The notes beneath the pieces are model-generated. The model had not been told where the DNA came from. It worked only from the letters and a program-made list of their open reading frames with translations, and searched no databases. From Bacteroidota bacterium (lineage in GTDB: Bacteria; Bacteroidota; Bacteroidia; UKL13-3), in NCBI GenBank assembly GCA_027488905.1, contig JAIYAT010000039.1, forward strand, positions 62,001-126,000: 64,000 bases of DNA, written 5' to 3'. The position numbers and the translations under genes are program-made. Position 1 is the first letter of the stretch, and each line of letters begins with the position of its first letter. Shown here one piece after another: positions 6,698 through 14,146 of this stretch.

Positions 6698-9439
6698 TTA
6701 ATTTCTTATCCAAATTTGCATGCTCAATGGGGATATTTTAAAAGTTCTTTTGCCACCATTTATTTGCTCGTAATATTTCCCAAAACCTGCATCTAATGCT
6801 ATAGCGTTTTCATTCCCAACTTGCTTCCAAATGCCTGCTGGCAAGTTGATTAAGAATTCTTGGTGTTCTGCTCCAGTATTTAACAAAACCAGTATTTTTT
6901 CTTCAATCATATAGCCAAGGGCAGACTCATCTTTTGGTTCAAAAAACTCAAAATTTTTGCTTGTTAAAGTTGCAGAATTTTCCTCCTTGAATTGATAAGT
7001 TGTCAAAGGAAGAAGGTGTCTTTTTCTTAATTCTATGAGCGCACTCCAATAGTTGAGCATGTTGTAGTAATTGGTAATTTTTTTTTCGTATTGATCCAAT
7101 CCAATATTTTCCCAAACAAACTGATTAGCGCTTCGCATGTTATATGTATCGCGCTTACCATGAAAGTAAATTTTGCCGCTAGGGATTTCCTTTACAACCT
7201 CCATCAATGGCGCCATTCCTTTGCTGCGCATCATTTCTGAGCCCCCGTGCATTACCAAAGGTCCAGGTGTAGTAAAAAGTAAAATGGCAGCGATTTTATA
7301 ATTAACCTCATCTACCCCAAAACGGCCATCAAAATTATAGGTGGCAAATTGGTCTGCTAAGGCAAAATTATCATGAATGTCTAAGTAGTTGATTGCACTA
7401 TTGATGTTCTTTTGAGTAGGGAAGGAACAAGTAAGTGCTCTTTTTACATCGTTACGCAAGGAACTATTTCCACCTGCCCAACCTCTGTCTTTTTCTTTGC
7501 TGTTTAATTCAAAAACTGGTCCTTTATAAGTGTTTCTGGTATCATCATTAAAATAGCAAATGGGCGCATCTTCTTTGTACCAATGCCATTCTGGATTTTT
7601 ATTGTAAGCTGGGTCGTTGCTGTCAATCCAAGGTTCACCATAAATAATAATATCTTTTGGTAGGGCTTCTTTTAACTTAATTAAGGTCTGCTTGTCAGTT
7701 TGGCCAGCCAAATCAATTCTAAAACCATCTACCCCAAATTCTTCAATAAAATGTTTGCATTGGTCAATCATCCAACGTTGCACCATATATCTATTTTCGC
7801 TTTTGGTTTCATTACCATATTCGCCAATGTGTTCAAGGTTTTTGGTTCGGTAATAATATTGTTTGTCGAATGCGTTAAAATGAAACAGATACTCTCTACC
7901 ATCCATGTTTTCTGCGGTATGGTTAAATACAAAATCTACTATAACGGCAATTCCTTTTTTATGAAATGCTGCTACTAAGTCTCTAAATTGCTCTCTTTCC
8001 TGACCTGCTTCTGTTCCCTTTTTTCTGTACCGTGTTTCAATGGCAAAACTATGGGAGGTTCTATAGCCCCAATCGTAATTTTCTGTTGCAATTCCTTGCT
8101 CTATCATATATGGGTCGTTTTTAAAAGCGGCCTCCCATTCGTCTTTTGGCCAATGCAACATTTCTTGCACAGGCATTAGATGCACAGTGTTTATTCCAAG
8201 GTTTACTAAATAATCAAAACCAATGGATTTACCTTTTTTATTCTTGAGTTTTGAAATACCCATTGCAGCAATTGTGCCCTTTAAATCATTCGATACAGGC
8301 AGTAAATCTGTGAAGTCTTGCACATGCACCTCATACGCCATCACCGATTCCATTACTGGTCGGCCTTTTGGCAATGGAATTGGTGCAGAAGTTTTATAAG
8401 CAACTCTGCATTTTCCAAAACTATCATCACTTACACGAGCGTATGGGTCGCTTACATGAACTGGGTGCGTTTCAAAAAAGAAGTTTCCTGGGTCAGGGAA
8501 ACCATGCACAGTATAATCATACCAAACCCCCGATAAGTCACTTTGAATACTTGTTTCCCAAACGCCTTGCTTATCTATATTTAGGTTTATGACAGTATCA
8601 GCTTTAGTTTGGCTAGAAGTTTTATAAAGGTATAACTTAACGGCTGTGGCTCTTGGCGCAAATACCCTAAAGCTGGTCTCGGTTTTAAGTAAATTAACGT
8701 TGGCGCCTAATTCTTTATCACTTTTTAGTTCTTTGAACCAACCGTCAAAACTCACCAATTCTTTTAGGTTCAAACCGTTATGAATTAAGTAATAAACGCG
8801 TCTCTTATCAAAGTTTTTGGTGATTTTTAGAATAAGCAGAGCTTTTCCAATGACTTCCCCATTTAAGTTTTTTTGCTTGGGTGAGGGAGTAAAACTATAG
8901 TAAACCTTATCTATTAAAACAGGTGAATTTTTTGCGTTAACCAGGCTTAGATTATTTAGAAAGGGGCCATCTGCCTCGGCCTCAGTAATTCCTGTAATAT
9001 TCGCTTCAATGGTGCTATCATTTAAAATGGTTGCTTGAAGTGAAAGCGGTTCAAACCCCTTTAGAAACAAAAGGTTGCCGCCTTCAATATTTTCTGCATT
9101 TTTGGGTGGGTCGAGCCATTTTCCCTCATGGGTTCTAAATTTAAAAGCTTGTGAAGGTTTCACTCTATCAAAATTTTTATTGTTTAACCATAATATCCAC
9201 CTCCCATTTCCTGTTGGTTTTAATTGCCAGTTTGCATCTTTTAGGTCTTGGCTCCAATTCCTGAAAGCCCCAGTAACCAAAAAGTAGTCAGCTGTTATGC
9301 CATATACTTTTTCATCAAATAAAAATGCGAGGCTATCACCCTTTTGGAAATAACCATTTTTAAAATCAGTATCGGTTTGACCCAATACTAATTGTAAAAT
9401 GAAACTGTTGCAAAACAGAAGTAGAAGAAGTTTTCTCAT
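6698..9439 (-). CDS. pulA: type I pullulanase, GH13 family
   Basis: Secreted glycoside hydrolase that cleaves alpha-1,6 branch links in pullulan, starch or glycogen. A signal peptide (MRKLLLLLFCNSFILQLVLGQ) targets it out of the cytosol. The N-terminal half has beta-sandwich regions ahead of a CBM48-like segment near residues 255-330. The type I pullulanase motif appears as YDWGYRT near 455. GH13 catalytic blocks follow: FNHTAEN near 505, DGFRIDLAG near 574 with the Asp nucleophile, IYGEPW near 600 with the Glu acid/base, and YLDIHDN near 685. 913 residues is within the family range. It lies alone and converges on glyA. Two repeat copies occur in the N-terminal half. Confidence 0.93.
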   Translation of the reverse strand: MRKLLLLLFCNSFILQLVLGQTDTDFKNGYFQKGDSLAFLFDEKVYGITADYFLVTGAFRNWSQDLKDANWQLKPTGNGRWILWLNNKNFDRVKPSQAFKFRTHEGKWLDPPKNAENIEGGNLLFLKGFEPLSLQATILNDSTIEANITGITEAEADGPFLNNLSLVNAKNSPVLIDKVYYSFTPSPKQKNLNGEVIGKALLILKITKNFDKRRVYYLIHNGLNLKELVSFDGWFKELKSDKELGANVNLLKTETSFRVFAPRATAVKLYLYKTSSQTKADTVINLNIDKQGVWETSIQSDLSGVWYDYTVHGFPDPGNFFFETHPVHVSDPYARVSDDSFGKCRVAYKTSAPIPLPKGRPVMESVMAYEVHVQDFTDLLPVSNDLKGTIAAMGISKLKNKKGKSIGFDYLVNLGINTVHLMPVQEMLHWPKDEWEAAFKNDPYMIEQGIATENYDWGYRTSHSFAIETRYRKKGTEAGQEREQFRDLVAAFHKKGIAVIVDFVFNHTAENMDGREYLFHFNAFDKQYYYRTKNLEHIGEYGNETKSENRYMVQRWMIDQCKHFIEEFGVDGFRIDLAGQTDKQTLIKLKEALPKDIIIYGEPWIDSNDPAYNKNPEWHWYKEDAPICYFNDDTRNTYKGPVFELNSKEKDRGWAGGNSSLRNDVKRALTCSFPTQKNINSAINYLDIHDNFALADQFATYNFDGRFGVDEVNYKIAAILLFTTPGPLVMHGGSEMMRSKGMAPLMEVVKEIPSGKIYFHGKRDTYNMRSANQFVWENIGLDQYEKKITNYYNMLNYWSALIELRKRHLLPLTTYQFKEENSATLTSKNFEFFEPKDESALGYMIEEKILVLLNTGAEHQEFLINLPAGIWKQVGNENAIALDAGFGKYYEQINGGKRTFKISPLSMQIWIRN

Positions 9440-9552
9440 GAAGCGAAAATCGGATATTTAACGAAAAGATGCTTGTTTACTTTTTTGGCATTTGGTTTGG
9501 TCAATTACAAGCATTGATTCTTGATTAATCAAAGTATAATATAGATAAAGAT

Positions 9553-10011
9553 ATGATTGTTAGCAATTCAACCAAGGATACTAGTAGTAGCCATAAACTT
9601 CAAAACGGTATTTTGAATCCATTTTGGGAAATAAAGATTGTATTGGTTGAAACCAATGGCTCAGTAATTAGAATGGTTGAAAAAATCTTGGAAAATACCA
9701 AAGTCCTACATTTTTTAAGGAGAGTAGATAATACCCATGATTTGCATTTTGAGTTGGTTTATAACAAGCCTGATCTGATTTTAACTGGCAGAACAATGGA
9801 AGAATTTTCTGCTTTAGACGTTTTGAATCTTACTAAAGAATATGCTTTAGGTTTGCCAGTAATTGTGTTAGCTCCAGATTATAACGAAGAAACAAACTTT
9901 GAATTGATTGACAATGGTGCTTATGATATTATTTTTCACCAAGAAATAAAAAGGCTACCCAATGAGGTAACCTTTTTAAGTGAAGCATATAAAAGACGAA
10001 AAAGAGCTTAA
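9553..10011 (+). CDS. orphan pseudo-receiver (response-regulator-like) protein
   Basis: The pattern of a CheY-like receiver fold is visible from residue 26 on: KIVLVETNGSVIRMVEKIL (beta1/alpha1), PDLILTGRTMEEF (beta3), LPVIVLAPDYN (beta4) and ELIDNGAYDII (beta5 region). The acidic cluster after beta1 is replaced by ETN. The position that is normally the phosphorylated Asp at the end of beta3 is Gly (LILTGR instead of LxLxD). Known receivers with such changes work without phosphorylation, as protein-interaction modules. There is no output domain and no adjacent kinase. The final 5 residues are strongly basic (KRRKRA). Its role is unknown. Confidence 0.6.
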   Translation: MIVSNSTKDTSSSHKLQNGILNPFWEIKIVLVETNGSVIRMVEKILENTKVLHFLRRVDNTHDLHFELVYNKPDLILTGRTMEEFSALDVLNLTKEYALGLPVIVLAPDYNEETNFELIDNGAYDIIFHQEIKRLPNEVTFLSEAYKRRKRA

Positions 10012-10014
10012 GGC

Positions 10015-10458
10015 TTATTGCCTTTGTTTTTCTCTCAACATTTTCAATAATTCTCTTTTAAAGCTTTGTTCGGCCACAAAAAATTTAACAACCTTCTGGG
10101 AGCTTAGTACTTTCTTAAATTCTGAAGTATACTTTTTAGTAATATCTACTTCATTGGTTTTGAAGGCAATCATGTCGTTTAAAGCTTTATCTGCTTCTGC
10201 GGTTGTGAGTTGATCTAAATTAATCAACTCCTCTGACATTTCACCTTTAAAATCTTTACGTAACTTTTCAATTTCTGCTTGGTATTTATTGTAAACAGGC
10301 CAAAACTTTTGCGCTTCTTCTGGGCTAAGGTTAAGTTTTTTTGTGATATAAGCCACTTTAAGCGCTTCAATTTTCTCTTTTCGATTCTCTGGCCCTTGGG
10401 CATAACTCGCAAATATTGGAGTTAAAAGGCAAGTTATGATAACAATATATTTTTTCAT
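10015..10458 (-). CDS. Spy/CpxP-like periplasmic protein
   Basis: Secreted small helical protein with a signal peptide (MKKYIVIITCLLTPIFASYAQ). The core KKLNLSPEEAQKFWPVYNKYQ resembles the LTxxQ-type helices of the Spy/CpxP/CnrX group of periplasmic chaperones and sensors, and heptad-like charged helices follow. It is the third gene of a minus-strand unit behind an ECF sigma factor and an anti-sigma-like membrane protein, with 10 bases from the second gene. That context suggests it is an envelope-stress sensor or effector of the sigma system. The family assignment rests on helix pattern and context, not on catalytic residues. Confidence 0.65.
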   Translation of the reverse strand: MKKYIVIITCLLTPIFASYAQGPENRKEKIEALKVAYITKKLNLSPEEAQKFWPVYNKYQAEIEKLRKDFKGEMSEELINLDQLTTAEADKALNDMIAFKTNEVDITKKYTSEFKKVLSSQKVVKFFVAEQSFKRELLKMLREKQRQ

Positions 10459-10468
10459 GATCTTAATT

Positions 10469-10885
10469 TTATAACTCGTTGATTAATAATTCTGTTTCGG
10501 TATTCAATAAAATCTCTTCTTCTATGTCACTGTTTTTAGGTTCGGTTTGATCCAATTCTAAGCACCAACCAGCATCACAAAGTAAATCCACAGTAATTTC
10601 TTCTTGCTGCAAATGACTGATAATTTCTTCAGCATTTGGTTCTTGGTTTTTATTCCTATTTGGTTCAAACAGAAATAAACCAGAAATTATGAAGAGAGAA
10701 GCTGCAATTGCGGTGATGTTGTTTGAATTTACCCAATGGAGCTTTAAACCAATGGTTTTTTTGCTGTTTACATTTTCTATTACCTTGATATTTAGCTTTT
10801 CAAAGTAGTCTTCAGGCACTTTAAAACCCCCAGTTTTTGGAATTGTATTTAGAAAATCTTCTATATTTTTAATTTCGTTATCCAT
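10469..10885 (-). CDS. anti-sigma-factor-like single-span membrane protein
   Basis: Cytosolic N-terminus of about 60 residues including FKVPEDYFEKL, a common motif in small Bacteroidota proteins encoded next to ECF sigma factors. One membrane segment follows (ITAIAASLFIISGLFLF, near residues 60-77), then an acidic periplasmic tail. I chose the ATG at 10885; the ORF-track start is a TTG seven codons upstream that leaves only 7 bases to the sigma gene. Its position between an ECF sigma gene and a Spy-like gene supports a sigma-sequestering role, but it lacks the recognisable zinc anti-sigma motif, so this is inference. Confidence 0.6.
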   Translation of the reverse strand: MDNEIKNIEDFLNTIPKTGGFKVPEDYFEKLNIKVIENVNSKKTIGLKLHWVNSNNITAIAASLFIISGLFLFEPNRNKNQEPNAEEIISHLQQEEITVDLLCDAGWCLELDQTEPKNSDIEEEILLNTETELLINEL

Positions 10886-10913
10886 TTTGTTATTTATTAG
10901 AGGCAACTTTTGC

Positions 10914-11474
10914 CTATTGGTTTAAAGACTGCCTAACAAATTGTTCAATCTTTTTAACTGCGTGGTGGTAGGAAGCCTTAAGGGCGCCCACGCTTGTCCC
11001 AAGTATTGATTCAATTTCTTCGTATTTTAGGTTATCATAATATTTCATGTTAAATACCAATCGTTGTTTTTCTGGTAAAGTCAAAATTGCTTGTTGCAAA
11101 ATTCGCTCAGTTTTGTTTCCATCAAAGTAGCTGCCTTCTTCTAATTGATTAGATAATTCCTCTTGCATTTCTTCCATACTGATATTTCTGGCACTTCGCT
11201 TTTTTTGCAGAAAAGCCAGCGCTTCGTTGGTGGCAATTCTAAAGAGCCAAGTGTAAAACTGACTGTCTTCTCGGAAGCTTTCAAGTTTTTCCCAAACTTT
11301 TATAAAGGTGTTCTGAACTACATCGTTCGCGTCGTCATGGTCTATTACTATGCGCCTAACCTGCCAATAAACTTTGCGGTTATACTTTTCCAATAAAAGC
11401 TGAAAGGCCTCTTTTTTGGTGGCAGAGGTTTTGAACTTTTCCAGTAATTGCTTGTCTGTTTGTGTAACTTCCAT
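10914..11474 (-). CDS. RNA polymerase ECF sigma factor (sigma-70 family)
   Basis: Alternative sigma factor directing RNA polymerase to a small regulon. Region 2 is seen near residues 20-90 (AFQLLLEKYNRKVYWQVRR and DDANDVVQNTFIKVWEKL). Region 4 is near 125-180 (LPEKQRLVFNMKYYDNLKYEEIES, then a helix-turn-helix with GTSVGALKASYHHAVKKI). The ATG at 11474 (MEVTQTDKQ) is preferred over the upstream TTG of the ORF track. It is first in a three-gene minus-strand cassette with anti-sigma-like and Spy-like genes, so it probably responds to envelope signals and controls its own operon. Confidence 0.92.
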   Translation of the reverse strand: MEVTQTDKQLLEKFKTSATKKEAFQLLLEKYNRKVYWQVRRIVIDHDDANDVVQNTFIKVWEKLESFREDSQFYTWLFRIATNEALAFLQKKRSARNISMEEMQEELSNQLEEGSYFDGNKTERILQQAILTLPEKQRLVFNMKYYDNLKYEEIESILGTSVGALKASYHHAVKKIEQFVRQSLNQ

Positions 11475-11578
11475 GCAGTATTTCAAAAGTAAGATAGCAA
11501 TTATCTGTTAAGGTTTAATCAGGTTTATGATTTTTGTCAAAACTAATATAAGTTAATATTGGTCTTAAGGAGCGCTGT

Positions 11579-11586
11579 TATCTTTG
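11579..11586 (+). promoter_or_regulatory. candidate -7 element TATCTTTG, 4 bases before a start codon
   Basis: TATCTTTG matches TAnnTTTG exactly. It ends at 11586 and the ATG of the CoA-transferase is at 11591, so transcription would start at or very near the start codon. No good -33 TTTG is seen at the usual distance (ATTGG at 11558-11562 is the nearest candidate). Confidence 0.45.
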
Positions 11587-11590
11587 TAGC

Positions 11591-12871
11591 ATGCAAAAAC
11601 ACACAAAATTTGTTAGTGCCGAAGAGGCGGTTAAACATGTATTATCTGGTCAAAGAGTTTTTATTCATGGAAGTGCTGCAACGCCAACAGTTTTGTTGGA
11701 TGCGTTATTAAATAGAAAGCAAGAGTTGAGAAAGGTGGAATTAGTAAGTGTTAGTACTATTGGGTTCGACTTAAATGATGAATCATTGGCTGAACACTTT
11801 TTTATCAATTCATTGTTTGTTTCAGATTCTGTAAGAAAGGCAGTTAATTCTAATAGAGGAGATTATGTTCCAGTATTTTTGAGTGAGATTCCTGGTTTTT
11901 TTAGAAAGCAGATATTGCCTTTGGATGTTGCCTTACTGCACGTTTCTGTGCCAGATAAACATGGTTATGTAAGTTTGGGCACTTCTGTAGACGTTGCACG
12001 TGCAGCTTCTCAAACAGCTAAGGTTTTAATTGCTCAAATCAATCCAAACATGCCTCGTACACATGGCGATGCATTTATTCATATTTCCCAAATTGATTAT
12101 GCTGTTTATGTTAACGAGCCACTACCAGTGGTAAGTTATTCTGAATCCAGAGACGAAGTTTGTGAGCAAATTGGAAAAAATGTAGCAGAATTAGTTGAAG
12201 ATGAGGCCACTTTGCAGCTTGGTATTGGTAATATTCCAGATAATGTGCTCAGGAACCTTGGTTCACACAGAAACCTAGGATTGCATACAGAGATGTTTTC
12301 AGATGGAGCCATTGACTTAATAGAAAAGGGCGTTATTAATAATAGCAAAAAGAGAAAAGTAAATGGCTATTGTGTGAGTGGCTTTTTAGTTGGAACCAAA
12401 CGTTTATATGATTTTGTAGATGATAATCCTATTGTAAAATGTATGGACATTAGCTATGTAAACGACCCACATGTGGTAAAGCAAAACCCTAAAGTTACAG
12501 CAATCAATAGTGCCATTGAAATTGATTTAACAGGGCAAGTTTGTGCCGATTCTATTGGTATGTTTCAATATTCTGGAATTGGCGGCCAAATGGATTTTAT
12601 CAGAGGTGCTTCATTGTCGGAAGGGGGTAAACCTATAATTGCATTGCCATCCCGCACCGGAAAAGGCATTTCGCGCATAACGCCAACTTTAAAAACTGGT
12701 GCTGGCGTTGTTACAACCAGAGGCCATATTCATTGGGTGGTTACAGAGTATGGAGCCGTTAACCTTTATGGCAAAAACATGGAGCAGCGTTCAGAGTTGC
12801 TTACTAGTGTTGCTCATCCAGATGATAGAGAGTTTTTAACCAAGGCCGCTTGGGAGCGATTCAATAAATAG
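11591..12871 (+). CDS. acetyl-CoA hydrolase/transferase family CoA-transferase
   Basis: Moves CoA between short-chain acyl groups (4-hydroxybutyrate CoA-transferase / acetate CoA-transferase type) in the cytosol. Family blocks are clear: GIGNIPDNVL near residue 215, LHTEMFSDGAIDL near 232 with the Glu that forms the glutamyl-CoA thioester intermediate, and SGIGGQMDFIRGA near 326 with the oxyanion-binding glycines. At 426 residues it is a typical single-polypeptide enzyme. ATG start almost directly after a -7-like element. The next gene converges 8 bases downstream. Which acyl-CoA is used cannot be read from the sequence. Confidence 0.9.
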   Translation: MQKHTKFVSAEEAVKHVLSGQRVFIHGSAATPTVLLDALLNRKQELRKVELVSVSTIGFDLNDESLAEHFFINSLFVSDSVRKAVNSNRGDYVPVFLSEIPGFFRKQILPLDVALLHVSVPDKHGYVSLGTSVDVARAASQTAKVLIAQINPNMPRTHGDAFIHISQIDYAVYVNEPLPVVSYSESRDEVCEQIGKNVAELVEDEATLQLGIGNIPDNVLRNLGSHRNLGLHTEMFSDGAIDLIEKGVINNSKKRKVNGYCVSGFLVGTKRLYDFVDDNPIVKCMDISYVNDPHVVKQNPKVTAINSAIEIDLTGQVCADSIGMFQYSGIGGQMDFIRGASLSEGGKPIIALPSRTGKGISRITPTLKTGAGVVTTRGHIHWVVTEYGAVNLYGKNMEQRSELLTSVAHPDDREFLTKAAWERFNK

Positions 12872-12879
12872 CTAAAAGG

Positions 12880-14136
12880 TTAGAATCCGTATTTTCCTTT
12901 GTATTTGCGGGCAAGTTTTACTTGCTCGTTTTCTAAATTAATTGGTTCACCACAAATAAAAGCTGCAGAAAGTATATTAGTCCTCATATCTAAAATGTCA
13001 CCTTCACAAATTACCAAGGAGGCATCCTTGCCAACTTCTAAACTTCCAATTTTGTTGTCAACTCCCAATACTTGCGCAGCATTTAAGGAAATACACTGTA
13101 ATGCTTGTTCCTTAGTTAAGCCATAAGCAACTGCTGTGCCAGCTAAAAATGGTAAATTTCTAGCCTCCCAACTTCCTTCCTTGGTAAGTACCACCTTTAT
13201 CCCAGCTGCTACCAATTGTGCTGGTGTTTTATAAGGTTGATCAACATCATCTGCCTTTTTTTGAGGCAAAGCATGAATGCTGTTTAGAATAATTGGAATA
13301 TTATATTCTTTCAAGAAATCGATTATCATATAGGATTCTGAAGCACCAACCAAGGCTAATTTTACGTTAGGAAATTTAGTTTTAAAAAAGTTAATGGCAT
13401 GCAAAATTCCTTTGGCCTCGTCTGTATGAATGTATAATGTCTGCTTGCCATTCAGCACATTTTTCATGGCATGCATCCTTGCGTTAAAATCTGGATTTGG
13501 CGCCAATTGGTATTGTTGCGCATCTGAAAAGAAGGTTTCAATTTTGGCAATACTTTCCTCTGTTCGTTTCAATTGTTTTTCTGCATCCTCCCCAGAATAA
13601 GGAGAAAGGTGCATGCTAGGCCAATTAATATGAATACCTTCATCTATAGCAACTGCGGCATCTTCCCAATTCCAAGCCTGCATTTTCATGAGGCTGCTGC
13701 TCCCAGATATAATGCCCCCAACAGGCACCGCTTGTGTGTAAAGTATACCATTAAAACTAGCTGTTGGTAAAATTTTAGAATCAGTATTATAGGCAATAAC
13801 AGAACGAACATTTGGGTTGAATAGTCCTGTCTCCGAATAATCTCTGGTTGCTCTAACGGCATCAATTTCGTTAAGTCCCATATAGTTATTCATGGCAATT
13901 AGTCCAGGATAAATGTGTTTTCCTTTGGCCTCAATTACTTTAGCGTTTTTGTAAAGTACTTTTAGTTCTGAACCAACAAAGGTTATTTTGCCGTTTTCCA
14001 TCACCAAAACCCCATTTTCTATTACTTGCCCATTTCCCAAATGGTAGGTGCCGTTTTGTATAATGGTGGTATTGGTTTGACCCAAAGCACAAAATTTTAA
14101 TGTAACAAGAAGTAGTATAAATTGTAATTTTTTCAT
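12880..14136 (-). CDS. secreted amidohydrolase-fold protein lacking metal ligands
   Basis: The composite beta-sandwich and barrel layout of the amidohydrolase superfamily is visible: VIENGVLVMENGKI and KHIYPGLIAMNNYMG at the start, and IGSLEVGKDASLVICEGD at the end. The HxH metal pair expected after the IYPGLI strand is replaced by NNY near residue 82, and no usual catalytic Asp follows the last barrel strand. It is therefore probably not a standard hydrolase. The ATG at 14136 begins a good signal peptide (MKKLQFILLLVTLKFCALGQ); the ORF-track start lies inside the upstream gene. It sits 10 bases after the larger amidohydrolase and is probably co-transcribed, perhaps as a partner subunit. Confidence 0.8.
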   Translation of the reverse strand: MKKLQFILLLVTLKFCALGQTNTTIIQNGTYHLGNGQVIENGVLVMENGKITFVGSELKVLYKNAKVIEAKGKHIYPGLIAMNNYMGLNEIDAVRATRDYSETGLFNPNVRSVIAYNTDSKILPTASFNGILYTQAVPVGGIISGSSSLMKMQAWNWEDAAVAIDEGIHINWPSMHLSPYSGEDAEKQLKRTEESIAKIETFFSDAQQYQLAPNPDFNARMHAMKNVLNGKQTLYIHTDEAKGILHAINFFKTKFPNVKLALVGASESYMIIDFLKEYNIPIILNSIHALPQKKADDVDQPYKTPAQLVAAGIKVVLTKEGSWEARNLPFLAGTAVAYGLTKEQALQCISLNAAQVLGVDNKIGSLEVGKDASLVICEGDILDMRTNILSAAFICGEPINLENEQVKLARKYKGKYGF

Positions 14137-14146
14137 GTCTTTTGAT

